DNA of 64,000 nucleotides from Phycisphaerae bacterium (GTDB lineage: Bacteria > Planctomycetota > Phycisphaerae > Sedimentisphaerales > UBA12454). This document shows, piece after piece, positions 1 to 8,896 of the stretch. The stretch spans positions 226,032 to 290,031 of the forward strand of contig JBAZHC010000002.1 of NCBI GenBank assembly GCA_041652575.1, read 5' to 3'. Position numbers and translations under genes: made by a program. The first letter of the stretch is position 1. Every line of letters starts with the position of its first letter. Below the pieces are notes generated by a model. That model was not told the origin of the DNA. It made no database searches and saw only the letters and a program-made list of their open reading frames with translations.

Positions 1-495
1 GCGCGAATTGTTCGCGGGCTTCGATTGGTTTCATTTCAGCTGGGCTTGGTAGGGCAGGCTGATGTAGTTGAATTTCATAAAAGCGATAAGGGAATTGTGC
101 TGCCGGGAAGTGATAATCTCTGGCAGCCTTTTCCGGTCGAGTATAAACGCGGCAAGCCGAAGAAAAATAATAGCGACTGCGTACAGCTTTGTGCGCAGGC
201 GATGTGTCTTGAAGAAATGCTCAATACAGAAATTACCTTTGGTGCATTTTATTATCAACGGCCGAGGCGAAGGACGGAAGTGGAATTTACGACGCAGCTG
301 CACGGGCTGGTGGAAGATATTTCGCAAAGTGTGCATGAGATGATTGATGGTGGGATTACGCCGAGGGGTGATTATGAACAGAAATGTAAGAATTGTTCCT
401 TGGCGGGTGTTTGTATGCCGAAAACAACAGGGGTAGATAAAAAAATTGACTATTATTTATCGAAAGCAGGAAATGATGAGGGATTGATTGAATGA
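1..495 (+). CDS. cas4: Cas4 nuclease, 5' end outside window
   Basis: Cas4 is a RecB-like exonuclease with an iron-sulfur cluster that trims and orients prespacers before Cas1-Cas2 integrates them. The frame is open from base 1, so the start lies upstream. Visible family features are LGLVGQADVVEF (metal-binding Asp), the PVEYKRGKPK E-x-K motif, the QLCAQAM helix, and a C-terminal CKNCSLAGVC cluster that supplies three of the four cysteines. The stop codon overlaps the cas1 start by 4 nt (ATGA), so the two are translationally coupled. The interference genes (cas3, cas5, cas8c, cas7) would be expected upstream and are not in view. Confidence 0.93.
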   Translation, partial: ARIVRGLRLVSFQLGLVGQADVVEFHKSDKGIVLPGSDNLWQPFPVEYKRGKPKKNNSDCVQLCAQAMCLEEMLNTEITFGAFYYQRPRRRTEVEFTTQLHGLVEDISQSVHEMIDGGITPRGDYEQKCKNCSLAGVCMPKTTGVDKKIDYYLSKAGNDEGLIE

Positions 496-1523
496 AACGC
501 TTGCTTAATACTTTGTTTGTTACCACTCAAGGGGCATATCTTTCAAAAAATGGCGATACAGTTGAAGTCTTTGCTGAGCATCAAAGCCTTTTGCGCGTTC
601 CGATTCATACGCTGGGCGGGATTGTGTGCTTCGGGAATGTTACGGCGAGTCCGTTTTTGATGGGGCTGTGCGGGGATAATAATGTTACGGTTTCATTTCT
701 GACGGAGAATGGCAAATTTCTTGCCAGGGTTCATGGACGCGTAAATGGTAATATACTTTTGCGTAAAGAGCAGTTTCGCAGGTCGGATTGTTTGAAATCC
801 AGCGCTCGAATTGCATCTGCTGTTGTTACCGCTAAAATTGCTAACAGCCGAGTTGTTTTGCAGCGTGTTTTGCGAGATAAACCCGACCATGATTTTCATG
901 CAGATGTTAATATTGCCGTCGGTCATCTGGGCGGAAGCATTGAACAGGCAAGTAAATGTATGGACCTTGATGAGATTCGCGGGATCGAAGGACAGGCTGC
1001 GGATATTTATTTCAGTTGTTTCGACCATTTGATAACAACTAACAAAAATGATTTTAGTTTTTGCAGCAGGAATCGTCGGCCGCCTTTGGATAATGTAAAT
1101 GCTTTGCTTTCATTTATTTATACATTACTTGTTCACGATTGCCAAAGCGCATTGGAAGCGGTGGGGCTTGACCCGGCAGCAGGATTTTTACATCGTGATC
1201 GACCCGGCAGGCCAAGCCTAGCCCTTGACCTTATGGAAGAATTCAGAGGATATTTAGCAGATAGACTTGTGCTTTCCTTGATAAATCGTCAGCAGGTTCA
1301 GGCAAAGGGATTTACAAAGACGGAATCCGGAGCAGTTATGATGGATGATGAAACTCGAAAGACGGTTCTTGTTGCCTGGCAGCAACGAAAACGAGATGAG
1401 ATCACGCACCCATTTCTTCAGGAAAAAATAGATATTGGATTATTACCTCATGTACAGGCAATGTTAATGGCTCGATTTCTTAGAGGCGAACTTGAAGGCT
1501 ATCCGCCATTTTTATGGCGATGA
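492..1523 (+). CDS. cas1: Cas1 integrase, type I-C
   Basis: Cas1 is the metal-dependent integrase that inserts new spacers at the leader end of the array. The 343-residue length is normal for the I-C/I-D group. Candidate catalytic residues are E166 in GIEGQAADIYF, H234 in GFLHRDRPGR, and D246 with E249/E250 in LALDLMEEF. The ATG at 492 overlaps the cas4 stop. cas2 follows after 15 nt, giving the usual cas4-cas1-cas2 adaptation cassette. No disruption is seen, so adaptation is probably functional, in line with the long array of unmutated repeats. Confidence 0.96.
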   Translation: MKRLLNTLFVTTQGAYLSKNGDTVEVFAEHQSLLRVPIHTLGGIVCFGNVTASPFLMGLCGDNNVTVSFLTENGKFLARVHGRVNGNILLRKEQFRRSDCLKSSARIASAVVTAKIANSRVVLQRVLRDKPDHDFHADVNIAVGHLGGSIEQASKCMDLDEIRGIEGQAADIYFSCFDHLITTNKNDFSFCSRNRRPPLDNVNALLSFIYTLLVHDCQSALEAVGLDPAAGFLHRDRPGRPSLALDLMEEFRGYLADRLVLSLINRQQVQAKGFTKTESGAVMMDDETRKTVLVAWQQRKRDEITHPFLQEKIDIGLLPHVQAMLMARFLRGELEGYPPFLWR

Positions 1524-1538
1524 TGGAGATTTACTAAT

Positions 1539-1829
1539 ATGATGGTGCTTATAACCTATGATGTTAATACCGAAACGGCTATTTCAAGGAAACGGCTTAG
1601 ACACGTAGCAAAAACTTGTAAAAATCGAGGCCAACGTGTTCAAAACTCTGTATTTGAATGTCTCGTTGATCCAGCACAATGGGTCGAGCTAAGAACAAAA
1701 CTGGTTGATATTATTGACCCTGAGACCGACAGTTTGCGTTTTTATTTTCTCGGCAGTAACTGGAAACGACGCATAGAGCATGTTGGGGCCAAGCAGGCAT
1801 ATGATCCTCAAGGGGAGTTAATAGTCTAA
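1539..1829 (+). CDS. cas2: Cas2
   Basis: Cas2 is the small ferredoxin-fold partner that dimerises between two Cas1 dimers. The 96 residues start MMVLITYDVNTET, with the family beta-strand and the Asp of YDV, and contain RVQNSVFECLV and LRFYFLGSNW. Either of the first two ATG codons (1539 or 1542) could be the start. It is the last gene before the leader and array. Confidence 0.95.
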   Translation: MMVLITYDVNTETAISRKRLRHVAKTCKNRGQRVQNSVFECLVDPAQWVELRTKLVDIIDPETDSLRFYFLGSNWKRRIEHVGAKQAYDPQGELIV

Positions 1830-1837
1830 AAATTGAT

Positions 1838-1885
1838 TCGCGAACCTAAAGTGATGTCACTTTTTGTAGATGGTTCGCGATTTTT
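1838..1885 (+). terminator. Nested hairpin terminator after cas2
   Basis: The outer arms TCGCGAACC (1838-1846) and GGTTCGCGA (1872-1880) pair over 9 bp. Inside them AAAGTGA (1848-1854) and TCACTTT (1857-1863) form a second stem. TTTTT follows directly. This should end the cas transcript and separate it from leader-driven array transcription. Confidence 0.75.
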
Positions 1886-2014
1886 ATAACTGCTCCTTTA
1901 CAAGTTAATTATGAACTATCCACTTAATTTAAAGTTCGATTTTGATTGCAAAAACAACAGGTTGGCGGATATTGCTTTTTAAGTTCTTTAATTATATAAT
2001 GTTAAAATACTAAC
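1886..2014 (+). promoter_or_regulatory. CRISPR leader
   Basis: A 129-bp AT-rich stretch without an ORF lies between the cas2 terminator and the first repeat. Repeats read 5' to 3' away from it and end in ATTGAAAC, the orientation expected for I-C arrays with the leader on this side. The array promoter should lie here, with ATTATATAATG around 1991-2001 as a possible -10. Newest spacers should therefore be those near 2047. Confidence 0.7.
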
Positions 2015-4364
2015 GTCGCTCCCTTCACGGGAGCGTGGATTGAAACAATCAATGGTACGGAAATAATTAAATGGCCCAGAGTCGCTCCCTTCACGGGAGC
2101 GTGGATTGAAACTCGTCTTTGTACCGAATAACATACAAATCAAGATTGTCGCTCCCTTCACGGGAGCGTGGATTGAAACTGTTTTACCGCGGCAGCCCCG
2201 GCAGGTTTAGTTGGGTCGCTCCCTTCACGGGAGCGTGGATTGAAACCGCTTATGCAAGAAAATCGCAACCGAGGCACAAAGTCGCTCCCTTCACGGGAGC
2301 GTGGATTGAAACCGGTAATTATATTATCGTGTATATAAATATCACCGTCGCTCCCTTCACGGGAGCGTGGATTGAAACCAACTCCGCCCGACGTGCACGA
2401 CAAGCCTGTACGTCGCTCCCTTCACGGGAGCGTGGATTGAAACTCGGCATATTTGCAAACTTACCATCATCACCGCTGTCGCTCCCTTCACGGGAGCGTG
2501 GATTGAAACTCGATAGTCCTGTATAAACCATTTGTAACCCATGTCGCTCCCTTCACGGGAGCGTGGATTGAAACAAGACCGGCAGACTTGACCTCGGACG
2601 TTAATAGTGTCGCTCCCTTCACGGGAGCGTGGATTGAAACCCGAATCAATACCTTTTAGATTGCCAGAAAAAGGGTCGCTCCCTTCACGGGAGCGTGGAT
2701 TGAAACCGGTAGCGGAATCGATTTTTGTTTGTTGTCCTCGGTCGCTCCCTTCACGGGAGCGTGGATTGAAACTGGTTATGCCATTTTCTTAATAACGTAG
2801 AAGAAGGTCGCTCCCTTCACGGGAGCGTGGATTGAAACAAGTTCTACGCCTACAAATATCACCACTCCGTGGAAGTCGCTCCCTTCACGGGAGCGTGGAT
2901 TGAAACCTTAATAACGTAGAAGAAGCACCGAGCAGTCCTGGTCGCTCCCTTCACGGGAGCGTGGATTGAAACACGATAATATAATTACCGGCACAGCGGG
3001 GTCGTTATGTCGCTCCCTTCACGGGAGCGTGGATTGAAACAGGTTGGCGAAGAAGTAACGGGTTCGAGCGGGTGTCGCTCCCTTCACGGGAGCGTGGATT
3101 GAAACGGGCTATTCTGCCATAAGATGTTATAACACTATGTCGCTCCCTTCACGGGAGCGTGGATTGAAACAAGTTCTACACCTACAAATATCGCCACTCC
3201 GTGGGGTCGCTCCCTTCACGGGAGCGTGGATTGAAACAATAGAGGCATAATCTTTCTCCTTTAAAAAAAGTGTCGCTCCCTTCACGGGAGCGTGGATTGA
3301 AACAAGTGCTACGCCTACAAATATCGCCACTCCGTGGGTCGCTCCCTTCACGGGAGCGTGGATTGAAACTTTATAAACATTCTTGAAATCTGTCGCCAAG
3401 TACGTCGCTCCCTTCACGGGAGCGTGGATTGAAACCGTTTATAATCGCTAAATGACTGCCGGTTCCTGTGTCGCTCCCTTCACGGGAGCGTGGATTGAAA
3501 CATTAATCAATTATAACGGCACTCCTAAAATTGCTACGTCGCTCCCTTCACGGGAGCGTGGATTGAAACCCGATGTCCTTGTAATCATCGCCGAGGGTCT
3601 TAGGTCGCTCCCTTCACGGGAGCGTGGATTGAAACAATATGAAGCCTGCGACAAAGATTCAACTGCGACGTCGCTCCCTTCACGGGAGCGTGGATTGAAA
3701 CGTTCTGGTTGTGTCTATCGCGGTTGTCATAGAATCGTCGCTCCCTTCACGGGAGCGTGGATTGAAACTCCGATTTACTTTAAAGCCGCCCACCCTTCGA
3801 GCGTCGCTCCCTTCACGGGAGCGTGGATTGAAACCTTTGCCCTCAAGAGCCATAAATACGGCTCTTAGGTCGCTCCCTTCACGGGAGCGTGGATTGAAAC
3901 TTTGGCCAGCGAAGCAAGGAACGCGGCGTCGCCCGAGTCGCTCCCTTCACGGGAGCGTGGATTGAAACTTTTGTCAGCATCCAAAACATTACCAATCACC
4001 ATGTCGCTCCCTTCACGGGAGCGTGGATTGAAACAATCAATAATAATATTTTTAATAACACGCTTTATGTCGCTCCCTTCACGGGAGCGTGGATTGAAAC
4101 TTCGATTAACCGTTTGTGCAGATTAAAACCAATGTCGCTCCCTTCACGGGAGCGTGGATTGAAACAAGCGCCGACCCGACAAACATAGCTACTCCGTGGG
4201 TCGCTCCCTTCACGGGAGCGTGGATTGAAACTCCGAATCAGATTACACTAACAACTAACGCGACTGTCGCTCCCTTCACGGGAGCGTGGATTGAAACGTC
4301 ACCACGGCCATTTTGGCAGGCGTAACAGATATGTCGCTCCCTTCACGGGAGCGTGGATTGAAAC
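2015..4364 (+). CRISPR. Type I-C CRISPR array, 36 repeats and 35 spacers
   Basis: The 32-bp repeat has palindromic arms CGCTCCC and GGGAGCG around TTCA and ends in GTGGATTGAAAC. It is a typical I-C repeat processed by Cas5d. I count 36 copies from 2015 to 4333 (start of the last), with spacers of 33-36 nt. All copies I read are identical, including the last; distal repeats are often degenerate, so this may mean the far end has been cut off by the adjoining prophage. Related or overlapping spacers are: 2839-2874, 3171-3205, 3304-3337 and 4166-4199 (one site, four variants); 2773-2806 with 2907-2940; 2313-2346 with 2973-3008. I found no spacer matching the prophage by eye. Confidence 0.98.
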
Positions 4365-4384
4365 AGTTCCGGGTAGATGTTTGC

Positions 4385-5845
4385 TTACGCTATCTTGGCA
4401 CTGTTTGATTGAGAAACTGTAAACTTTGGCAGGGAGTTGATAGCACCTGCAACATCAAGAAGGGTCGGGTCGGTGTAAATATTCATCGTTAAATCAATTG
4501 ATGAATGTCTCATTGCGGCATGGGCAACACGGGGGGCTACGCCTGCTTTGCTCAGATGTGTGCCAAATGTGTGACGCAGGGCGTGAATATCAAGCGTTCT
4601 GCCGCGATCATCACACTTTGATATACCTGCAGCAATAAGATCACGATTGAATATTTTAATAAAGTTTTTGGGCACATAAAATAGTGGTACATCGAGTGGC
4701 AGTTTCAGAAGTTTATTTGGCTTCAACTTTTTTCCTAAAAACGATCTTATCTCGTTCGCAAGATCTGGTCGCAATGGTATTTGTGCTCCTCGTCCGGCTT
4801 TTTCATCTTTAGCTTTTAATTCAAGATATGGCTGCTTACCATCCAGCCACACCTGACCTATGGTGATACTTGCAAGCTCTCCTTTGCGAAGGCCTGTCAG
4901 TGCAAGAACTTTATAAATAAGTGACCGCTCATATCCTTGCCATTGAAACTTGGACATTAATTCTGGATTATCCTTTAAAACTTCTTTGCCTCTTTCTGCC
5001 AGTTCTTGCAGCTTATCAAAAACAAGCGGCTCTTTGCACCAGGACTTGCGACCTTTTATTTCTTCAGCAGGCAGCGGCGAGGATTTGCGACCATATTCAG
5101 CAATAGGGCGAAGCCGGGCAGCGGTAAAGAGCCTGTTTAATTCTTCTTCAGTTAATGCTCTCCTTGTCCTGCGTTTATCTGCGTGCTCATCGGCAGCACA
5201 AAGCCTTGATAATGGATTGGCAGCCATCCTATCGGTTTCCATGCACCAATTGCAAAATGCGATAATGGCGGCACGATAAGTATTTCTGGTTCGCGCTCCC
5301 ATGCCGTCTTTTTCTGAGCGGTTCATCCATTTTTCCAGGCAGTCTCGGGTAATATCAATTAGCCTTTTAAATTTACAATCAGTTATAAGCTTTTCCAATT
5401 GCCCCTGCACATTTTTCCTATGTGCAACCGATACGCGTTTGCCCCTGATAGTCTTTGCCTGTAGATGCTCAAAATAAGCATTGATATGTTCATTTAATCC
5501 TAATTTTGCATGATCGGCGGTTCTACACTGCTGTGTAGAAATAATGCCGGCTTTGATATGCTCTACTCTTTTCACCAATTCAGCCAAAACATGCCTCGCC
5601 GCCTGTTCATCCCGGCAGCCGGTGGATTCATACACCATTTGGCCGTCAGCATCCCGGTATTGTGCTAAATAAACGGGGCTGTAACGAATGATTTTTGTTT
5701 GCCCTTTATTCCCGGTTGTAATATGGTCAAAATGTTTCTTGCCCTTGCCATCTATCCACATAGCCATTTTCTTGGCATTTCTTTCGACAATTGTGGCGTT
5801 TTTGGGCAAATGCTGCGTATAAGTTTTACGATATATAGTTGCCAT
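4385..5845 (-). CDS. int: Tyrosine recombinase / phage integrase
   Basis: This 486-residue site-specific recombinase should integrate and excise the prophage. The catalytic set is complete: R320 in TGLRKGEL, H421 and R424 in HALRHTF, H447 in MRHSS, and Y457 in NIYTDP. Residues about 110-210 form a SAM-like core-binding domain. The N-terminal 100 residues resemble an arm-binding region (YLAQYRDADGQMVYESTGCRDEQAA). The gene points left towards the CRISPR array and ends 20 bp from it, so attL probably lies in or beside the array. A frameshifted excisionase lies just upstream, and a copy of the shared promoter element faces this way at 6226-6266. Confidence 0.96.
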   Translation of the reverse strand: MATIYRKTYTQHLPKNATIVERNAKKMAMWIDGKGKKHFDHITTGNKGQTKIIRYSPVYLAQYRDADGQMVYESTGCRDEQAARHVLAELVKRVEHIKAGIISTQQCRTADHAKLGLNEHINAYFEHLQAKTIRGKRVSVAHRKNVQGQLEKLITDCKFKRLIDITRDCLEKWMNRSEKDGMGARTRNTYRAAIIAFCNWCMETDRMAANPLSRLCAADEHADKRRTRRALTEEELNRLFTAARLRPIAEYGRKSSPLPAEEIKGRKSWCKEPLVFDKLQELAERGKEVLKDNPELMSKFQWQGYERSLIYKVLALTGLRKGELASITIGQVWLDGKQPYLELKAKDEKAGRGAQIPLRPDLANEIRSFLGKKLKPNKLLKLPLDVPLFYVPKNFIKIFNRDLIAAGISKCDDRGRTLDIHALRHTFGTHLSKAGVAPRVAHAAMRHSSIDLTMNIYTDPTLLDVAGAINSLPKFTVSQSNSAKIA

Positions 5846-5926
5846 AAGTCTATCCTTTCAAGGTGTGACACATGAGCACTAATATTTGGAACACATCAAG
5901 TCATTTCTTCAAGAATTCAACTTTTT

Positions 5927-6134
5927 TTATTTACGGCAGTTGGGACAACCTTCTATAAACCAGCGGTCTATATCCGCTTTTATCCACCGCAATAATGCAC
6001 CCAATTTAATGGGGCGGGGAATTCTGCGTGTATCCACCAACCGCCTCACATGCCGTGTTGAGCATTTGTGCAATGGAATCAATATCAATGAGATCAGGAA
6101 TAGTTTCTATCTTTTCTATTGACCCTTTTTCCAT
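5927..6134 (-). pseudogene. Excisionase-like HTH protein, frameshifted
   Basis: Two overlapping minus-strand frames together make one excisionase of about 65 residues. The first, from ATG at 6134, reads IPDLIDIDSIAQMLN, the usual first helices of an HTH_17 domain. The second, ending at TAA 5927, reads CSTRHVRRLVDTRRIPRP followed by KLGALLRWIKADIDRWFIEG. The join lies near CAAATGCTCAACACGG, where the frames are offset by +1. An 8-nt deletion between two TGCTCA-like copies would explain it. No clear slippery site is visible, so loss of function is more likely than programmed frameshifting. A sequencing error is also possible. Confidence 0.7.
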
Positions 6135-6563
6135 TGTGCCTCCGGCATCGCAAAAAAAATAACGTTTAAAAAAAATCAGGGCAAGAACAAATGTTCCATG
6201 CGTGAATTTTGGCCTAAAAAACGGGATAAAAAATATATCCCTCTATAGGTTATTTATTAACACGAGTGGCTAATTTGTTGCATTAAATTTGAATTGATTA
6301 GGTTTAAAATGGGCTTTTCAAAGATGGAAAGGTGAGATGGTCCGATCACCAGAATGCCACCTTTGCCTATTTTTTTTCACATTGAACGGGCAGAGAATTC
6401 AGTAGAATAAACTTTTTACAAAATAATTTTTATTTTAAATCATTGCAAATCAATTAGTTAAGCAAATCGCATCTTTTTCGGCATTTTTTTCTATTGCAAA
6501 TAAAATAAAAACTGTTTAGTATTACTCAACAGATAAGGATTTATTGTTTGTTTAAGGTATCAG
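6135..6563. other. Intergenic control region between int/xis and repressor
   Basis: These 429 bp separate divergent lysogeny genes. They hold the leftward copy of the shared element (6226-6266), an interrupted inverted repeat AAAGGTG...CACCTTT in the region 6320-6375, and TGTTTAGTAT at 6513-6522, a 10-mer found again before the gene at 7700. This is where an immunity switch would be expected. No ORF is supported. Confidence 0.55.
6226..6266 (-). promoter_or_regulatory. Shared phage element, leftward copy (candidate promoter)
   Basis: On the minus strand this reads CTCGTG, then TTAATAAATAACCTATAG, then AGGGA, followed by TATATTTTTTAT. The 29-nt core (6238-6266) is identical to those at 10628 and 36531. 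It points towards xis and int, so it could drive the excision module. Confidence 0.7.
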
Positions 6564-6926
6564 ATGCCAGGAAAACGCGAATTCGGTAACAAAATTCGAA
6601 AACTTCGGGATGCTAAGAAGGCTATAGACCCAAAGTTTTCGCTCCGCCAATTTGCGCTAGCTGTTGGAATCAGTGCAACTTATTTAAGCAGAATAGAAAA
6701 CGGTGATTTCGATCCTCCTGCACCTGAAACAATAAAAAAAATAGCTGCTTTACTCGGAACTGATGCGGATGAATTACTGGCTTTGGCAGGTAAAACCGAC
6801 CCTGCCCTCCAGAAAATAATTATGGAAAAGCCGAAGATGATGGCTGATTTTTTGCGTAAGGCCAGTGGGATTTCGGAAAAAGATTTAAAAAAAATAATCA
6901 AAGATCTTCCTGACAAAAAGGATTGA
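6564..6926 (+). CDS. XRE-family repressor
   Basis: This 120-residue DNA-binding protein has a Cro/C1-type HTH at residues about 20-75 (LRQFALAVGISATYLSRIENGDFDPPAPETIKKIAALLG). The C-terminal part is charged and lysine-rich. It sits beside int, divergent from it, and 20 bp before an ImmA/IrrE metallopeptidase. That pairing is known from ICEBs1-type immunity, where the protease cleaves the repressor to induce excision. It is the best candidate for the lysogeny repressor. The repeated TGTTTAGTAT upstream of this gene and of the gene at 7700 is a possible operator. Confidence 0.88.
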   Translation: MPGKREFGNKIRKLRDAKKAIDPKFSLRQFALAVGISATYLSRIENGDFDPPAPETIKKIAALLGTDADELLALAGKTDPALQKIIMEKPKMMADFLRKASGISEKDLKKIIKDLPDKKD

Positions 6927-6946
6927 CACCATGAATAAGGACACGG

Positions 6947-7633
6947 ATGGAAGTAAAATATATACACGACTTTAAAATAGAAACTGCCGCATTTAAATTG
7001 CTGGGTGAATATAGCCAGAAATTTGGTGAGGTTACAAAGCCACCTATTCCGGTAGAAGAGATCGTTGATTCTCACCTTAAACTGGATTATGGTTTTGATG
7101 ATTTACCATCATCGCTCGAAATCCCAGATGTACTTGGCGCAACATGGGTTCAATTAAAAAAAATCCGTATCGATCAATCGCTAGACCCAACAGTATATCC
7201 TGCTAAAATTGGGCGGTATCGGTTTACTGTTGCACACGAACTTGGACATTGGCAACTGCATAAAAGCCAAATTTTAGAAAATAGCAATAGTTTATTTGAG
7301 ACGGAGCAAAAGCCTGCAATTGTATGTCGTAAGATTTCAGCAAAAAAGCCCATTGAAAAACAGGCGGATATATTTGCCGGATTTTTATTGATGCCAAAAC
7401 AGATGGTGCAAAATAAATGGAAAGAAATAGTGGGAAGTCTTGAGCCTTACGTTGCGGTGGATGAAATTTCCGATCTTAGCGCACGTTGGGGTTTGGCTGA
7501 AGATAATCAGCCCACAGTACAAATAGCCAAACAGTTAGCAAAAATATTTAATGTTTCCGGCCAGGCTATGCAAATACGACTTATTAATTTGGGTCTTATT
7601 CTTACAAAACAGCCTGAGAGGGGATTATTTTAG
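6947..7633 (+). CDS. ImmA/IrrE-family metallopeptidase
   Basis: A zinc peptidase of 228 residues with the catalytic HELGH at 97-101 (FTVAHELGHWQLH). KQADIFAGFLLMP downstream supplies the third ligand region typical of DUF955. The C-terminal WGLA...QLAKIFNVSGQAMQIRLINLGLI segment is a family helix-turn-helix-like tail. It follows the XRE gene closely and probably cleaves that repressor on a stress or infection signal. The specific substrate is inferred from context only. Confidence 0.9.
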   Translation: MEVKYIHDFKIETAAFKLLGEYSQKFGEVTKPPIPVEEIVDSHLKLDYGFDDLPSSLEIPDVLGATWVQLKKIRIDQSLDPTVYPAKIGRYRFTVAHELGHWQLHKSQILENSNSLFETEQKPAIVCRKISAKKPIEKQADIFAGFLLMPKQMVQNKWKEIVGSLEPYVAVDEISDLSARWGLAEDNQPTVQIAKQLAKIFNVSGQAMQIRLINLGLILTKQPERGLF

Positions 7634-7699
7634 AATTTTTTTAAATATTATCGTTTAGTGTTTAGTATACAGTATAATTTTATTTGAAAGGTAAATTTT

Positions 7700-8896
7700 A
7701 TGGCAACCAGTTTTAGACTTAGAAATTTTTCGAACCCCGCAATTCTTAAAGCGATTTCTCGTCCGTTGATGATGCAATTTCTGCAACGGCATGCTGAATT
7801 TTTCGCTGGCAGGCATTTTAACATCAATGCCTGTGAGGAATTAGATTACGACCATCTGGCAAGTGTACTGATGTCGCCCAATGAAGACACCCCAGAAGAA
7901 TTATTAGACGCATTATTCTTCATTGATGAAATGTCACTGCCAGGGTATTACGATGAGTTGATGGTTAAAATGTCAAAAGCAGATATTGTCATGGAAACAT
8001 TGCCTGAGCCAACAGTTGGAGACCTGGCGGTAGCCATTTGGCTTGCATCCCCAAGCCTATTGGAATCGATTCATGCAGAGCAGTTTATGGTGCGTGCAAA
8101 AAAATTCGATTCCTTCTTAACTACATGCTCGAGCATTCCGTCATTTGCGTTACCAGGTGCTGCAACGATTCAGAATCTGGAGAGTGATCTTAATCATTGG
8201 TTCGAAACGAAGAAACGGGGCCGCGGTACAAAAGTATTTGTGTTTATACGTGATGGGATAGCATGGTTTTTGGTACGCCATGGAGAGCCGTACAAACGTG
8301 AAGGGACACTTAAAAATGACGAACCATCCAGTATCTTTTATCGCCCTGAAAAATTTGATGTCCTCCTGTACAACCCCGAAATTGGAGAGTTTTCAATTCA
8401 TACTTCCACTAAGGGAGAAAAAAAGGCATATTGCAAATTTTTTGGTAAACACATATTTGGCAATGAATCCATGTTTGACATTGAAAATAGCGGTGATAAA
8501 TACTCACTTGACCCACTTCGTGTTGACGGTTCCGATTCGCTTCTGTGTACCGATGTAGATGGAATTGATGAAATCAAAATCTGTGAATTACAGTTTCGAC
8601 ATGATGCGAATATATATCATATCGAAATACACAAAGCTGATGATGTTTTTGAAGCACTCGAATCTCAATCCCGCTGTATTCCGGCAGCGGCAAGTTTGGT
8701 TAAGGCCAGTTTCAAAATTACTTTCGCTAATTCTGTTCGCCCCAGAACTGTAAGCATCCGACCGCCTAATGTTGCAATATTCGACCGCGAGTCAGACAGT
8801 CTCCTTGTGAACACATGGCTGGAAAAGCGAGGTTTCATTACTATAAATAAGGAGACCATTGATGGCGAAACTAACGTCGTTTTGGCAGTTGCTTGA
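7700..8896 (+). CDS. Unknown 398-residue protein of the immunity region
   Basis: I do not recognise a family. The protein is acidic, soluble and lacks a signal peptide or membrane segment. It begins with a helical part (about 1-150) followed by a beta-rich part containing KKRGRGTKVFVFIRDGIAWFLVRHGEPYKREG, which might bind nucleic acid. The ATG at 7700 is preceded by GAAAGGT. Its 3' end overlaps the next gene by 35 nt, so the two are coupled. TGTTTAGTAT at 7659-7668 is shared with the repressor upstream region, suggesting common control. Together with the XRE and ImmA-type genes it could be a defence or immunity cassette; this is inference from position. Confidence 0.75.
   Translation: MATSFRLRNFSNPAILKAISRPLMMQFLQRHAEFFAGRHFNINACEELDYDHLASVLMSPNEDTPEELLDALFFIDEMSLPGYYDELMVKMSKADIVMETLPEPTVGDLAVAIWLASPSLLESIHAEQFMVRAKKFDSFLTTCSSIPSFALPGAATIQNLESDLNHWFETKKRGRGTKVFVFIRDGIAWFLVRHGEPYKREGTLKNDEPSSIFYRPEKFDVLLYNPEIGEFSIHTSTKGEKKAYCKFFGKHIFGNESMFDIENSGDKYSLDPLRVDGSDSLLCTDVDGIDEIKICELQFRHDANIYHIEIHKADDVFEALESQSRCIPAAASLVKASFKITFANSVRPRTVSIRPPNVAIFDRESDSLLVNTWLEKRGFITINKETIDGETNVVLAVA

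Noticed and set aside
2119..4325. Open frames across the CRISPR array with recurring LPSRERGLK, APFTGAWIET or FNPRSREGSD
   Set aside because: These are the six-frame translations of the 32-bp repeat. They have no start signals and are covered by the array.
2047..4332. Spacers that target the adjoining prophage
   Set aside because: None was seen by eye in either orientation; an alignment of all 35 spacers to 4365-54478 would decide.
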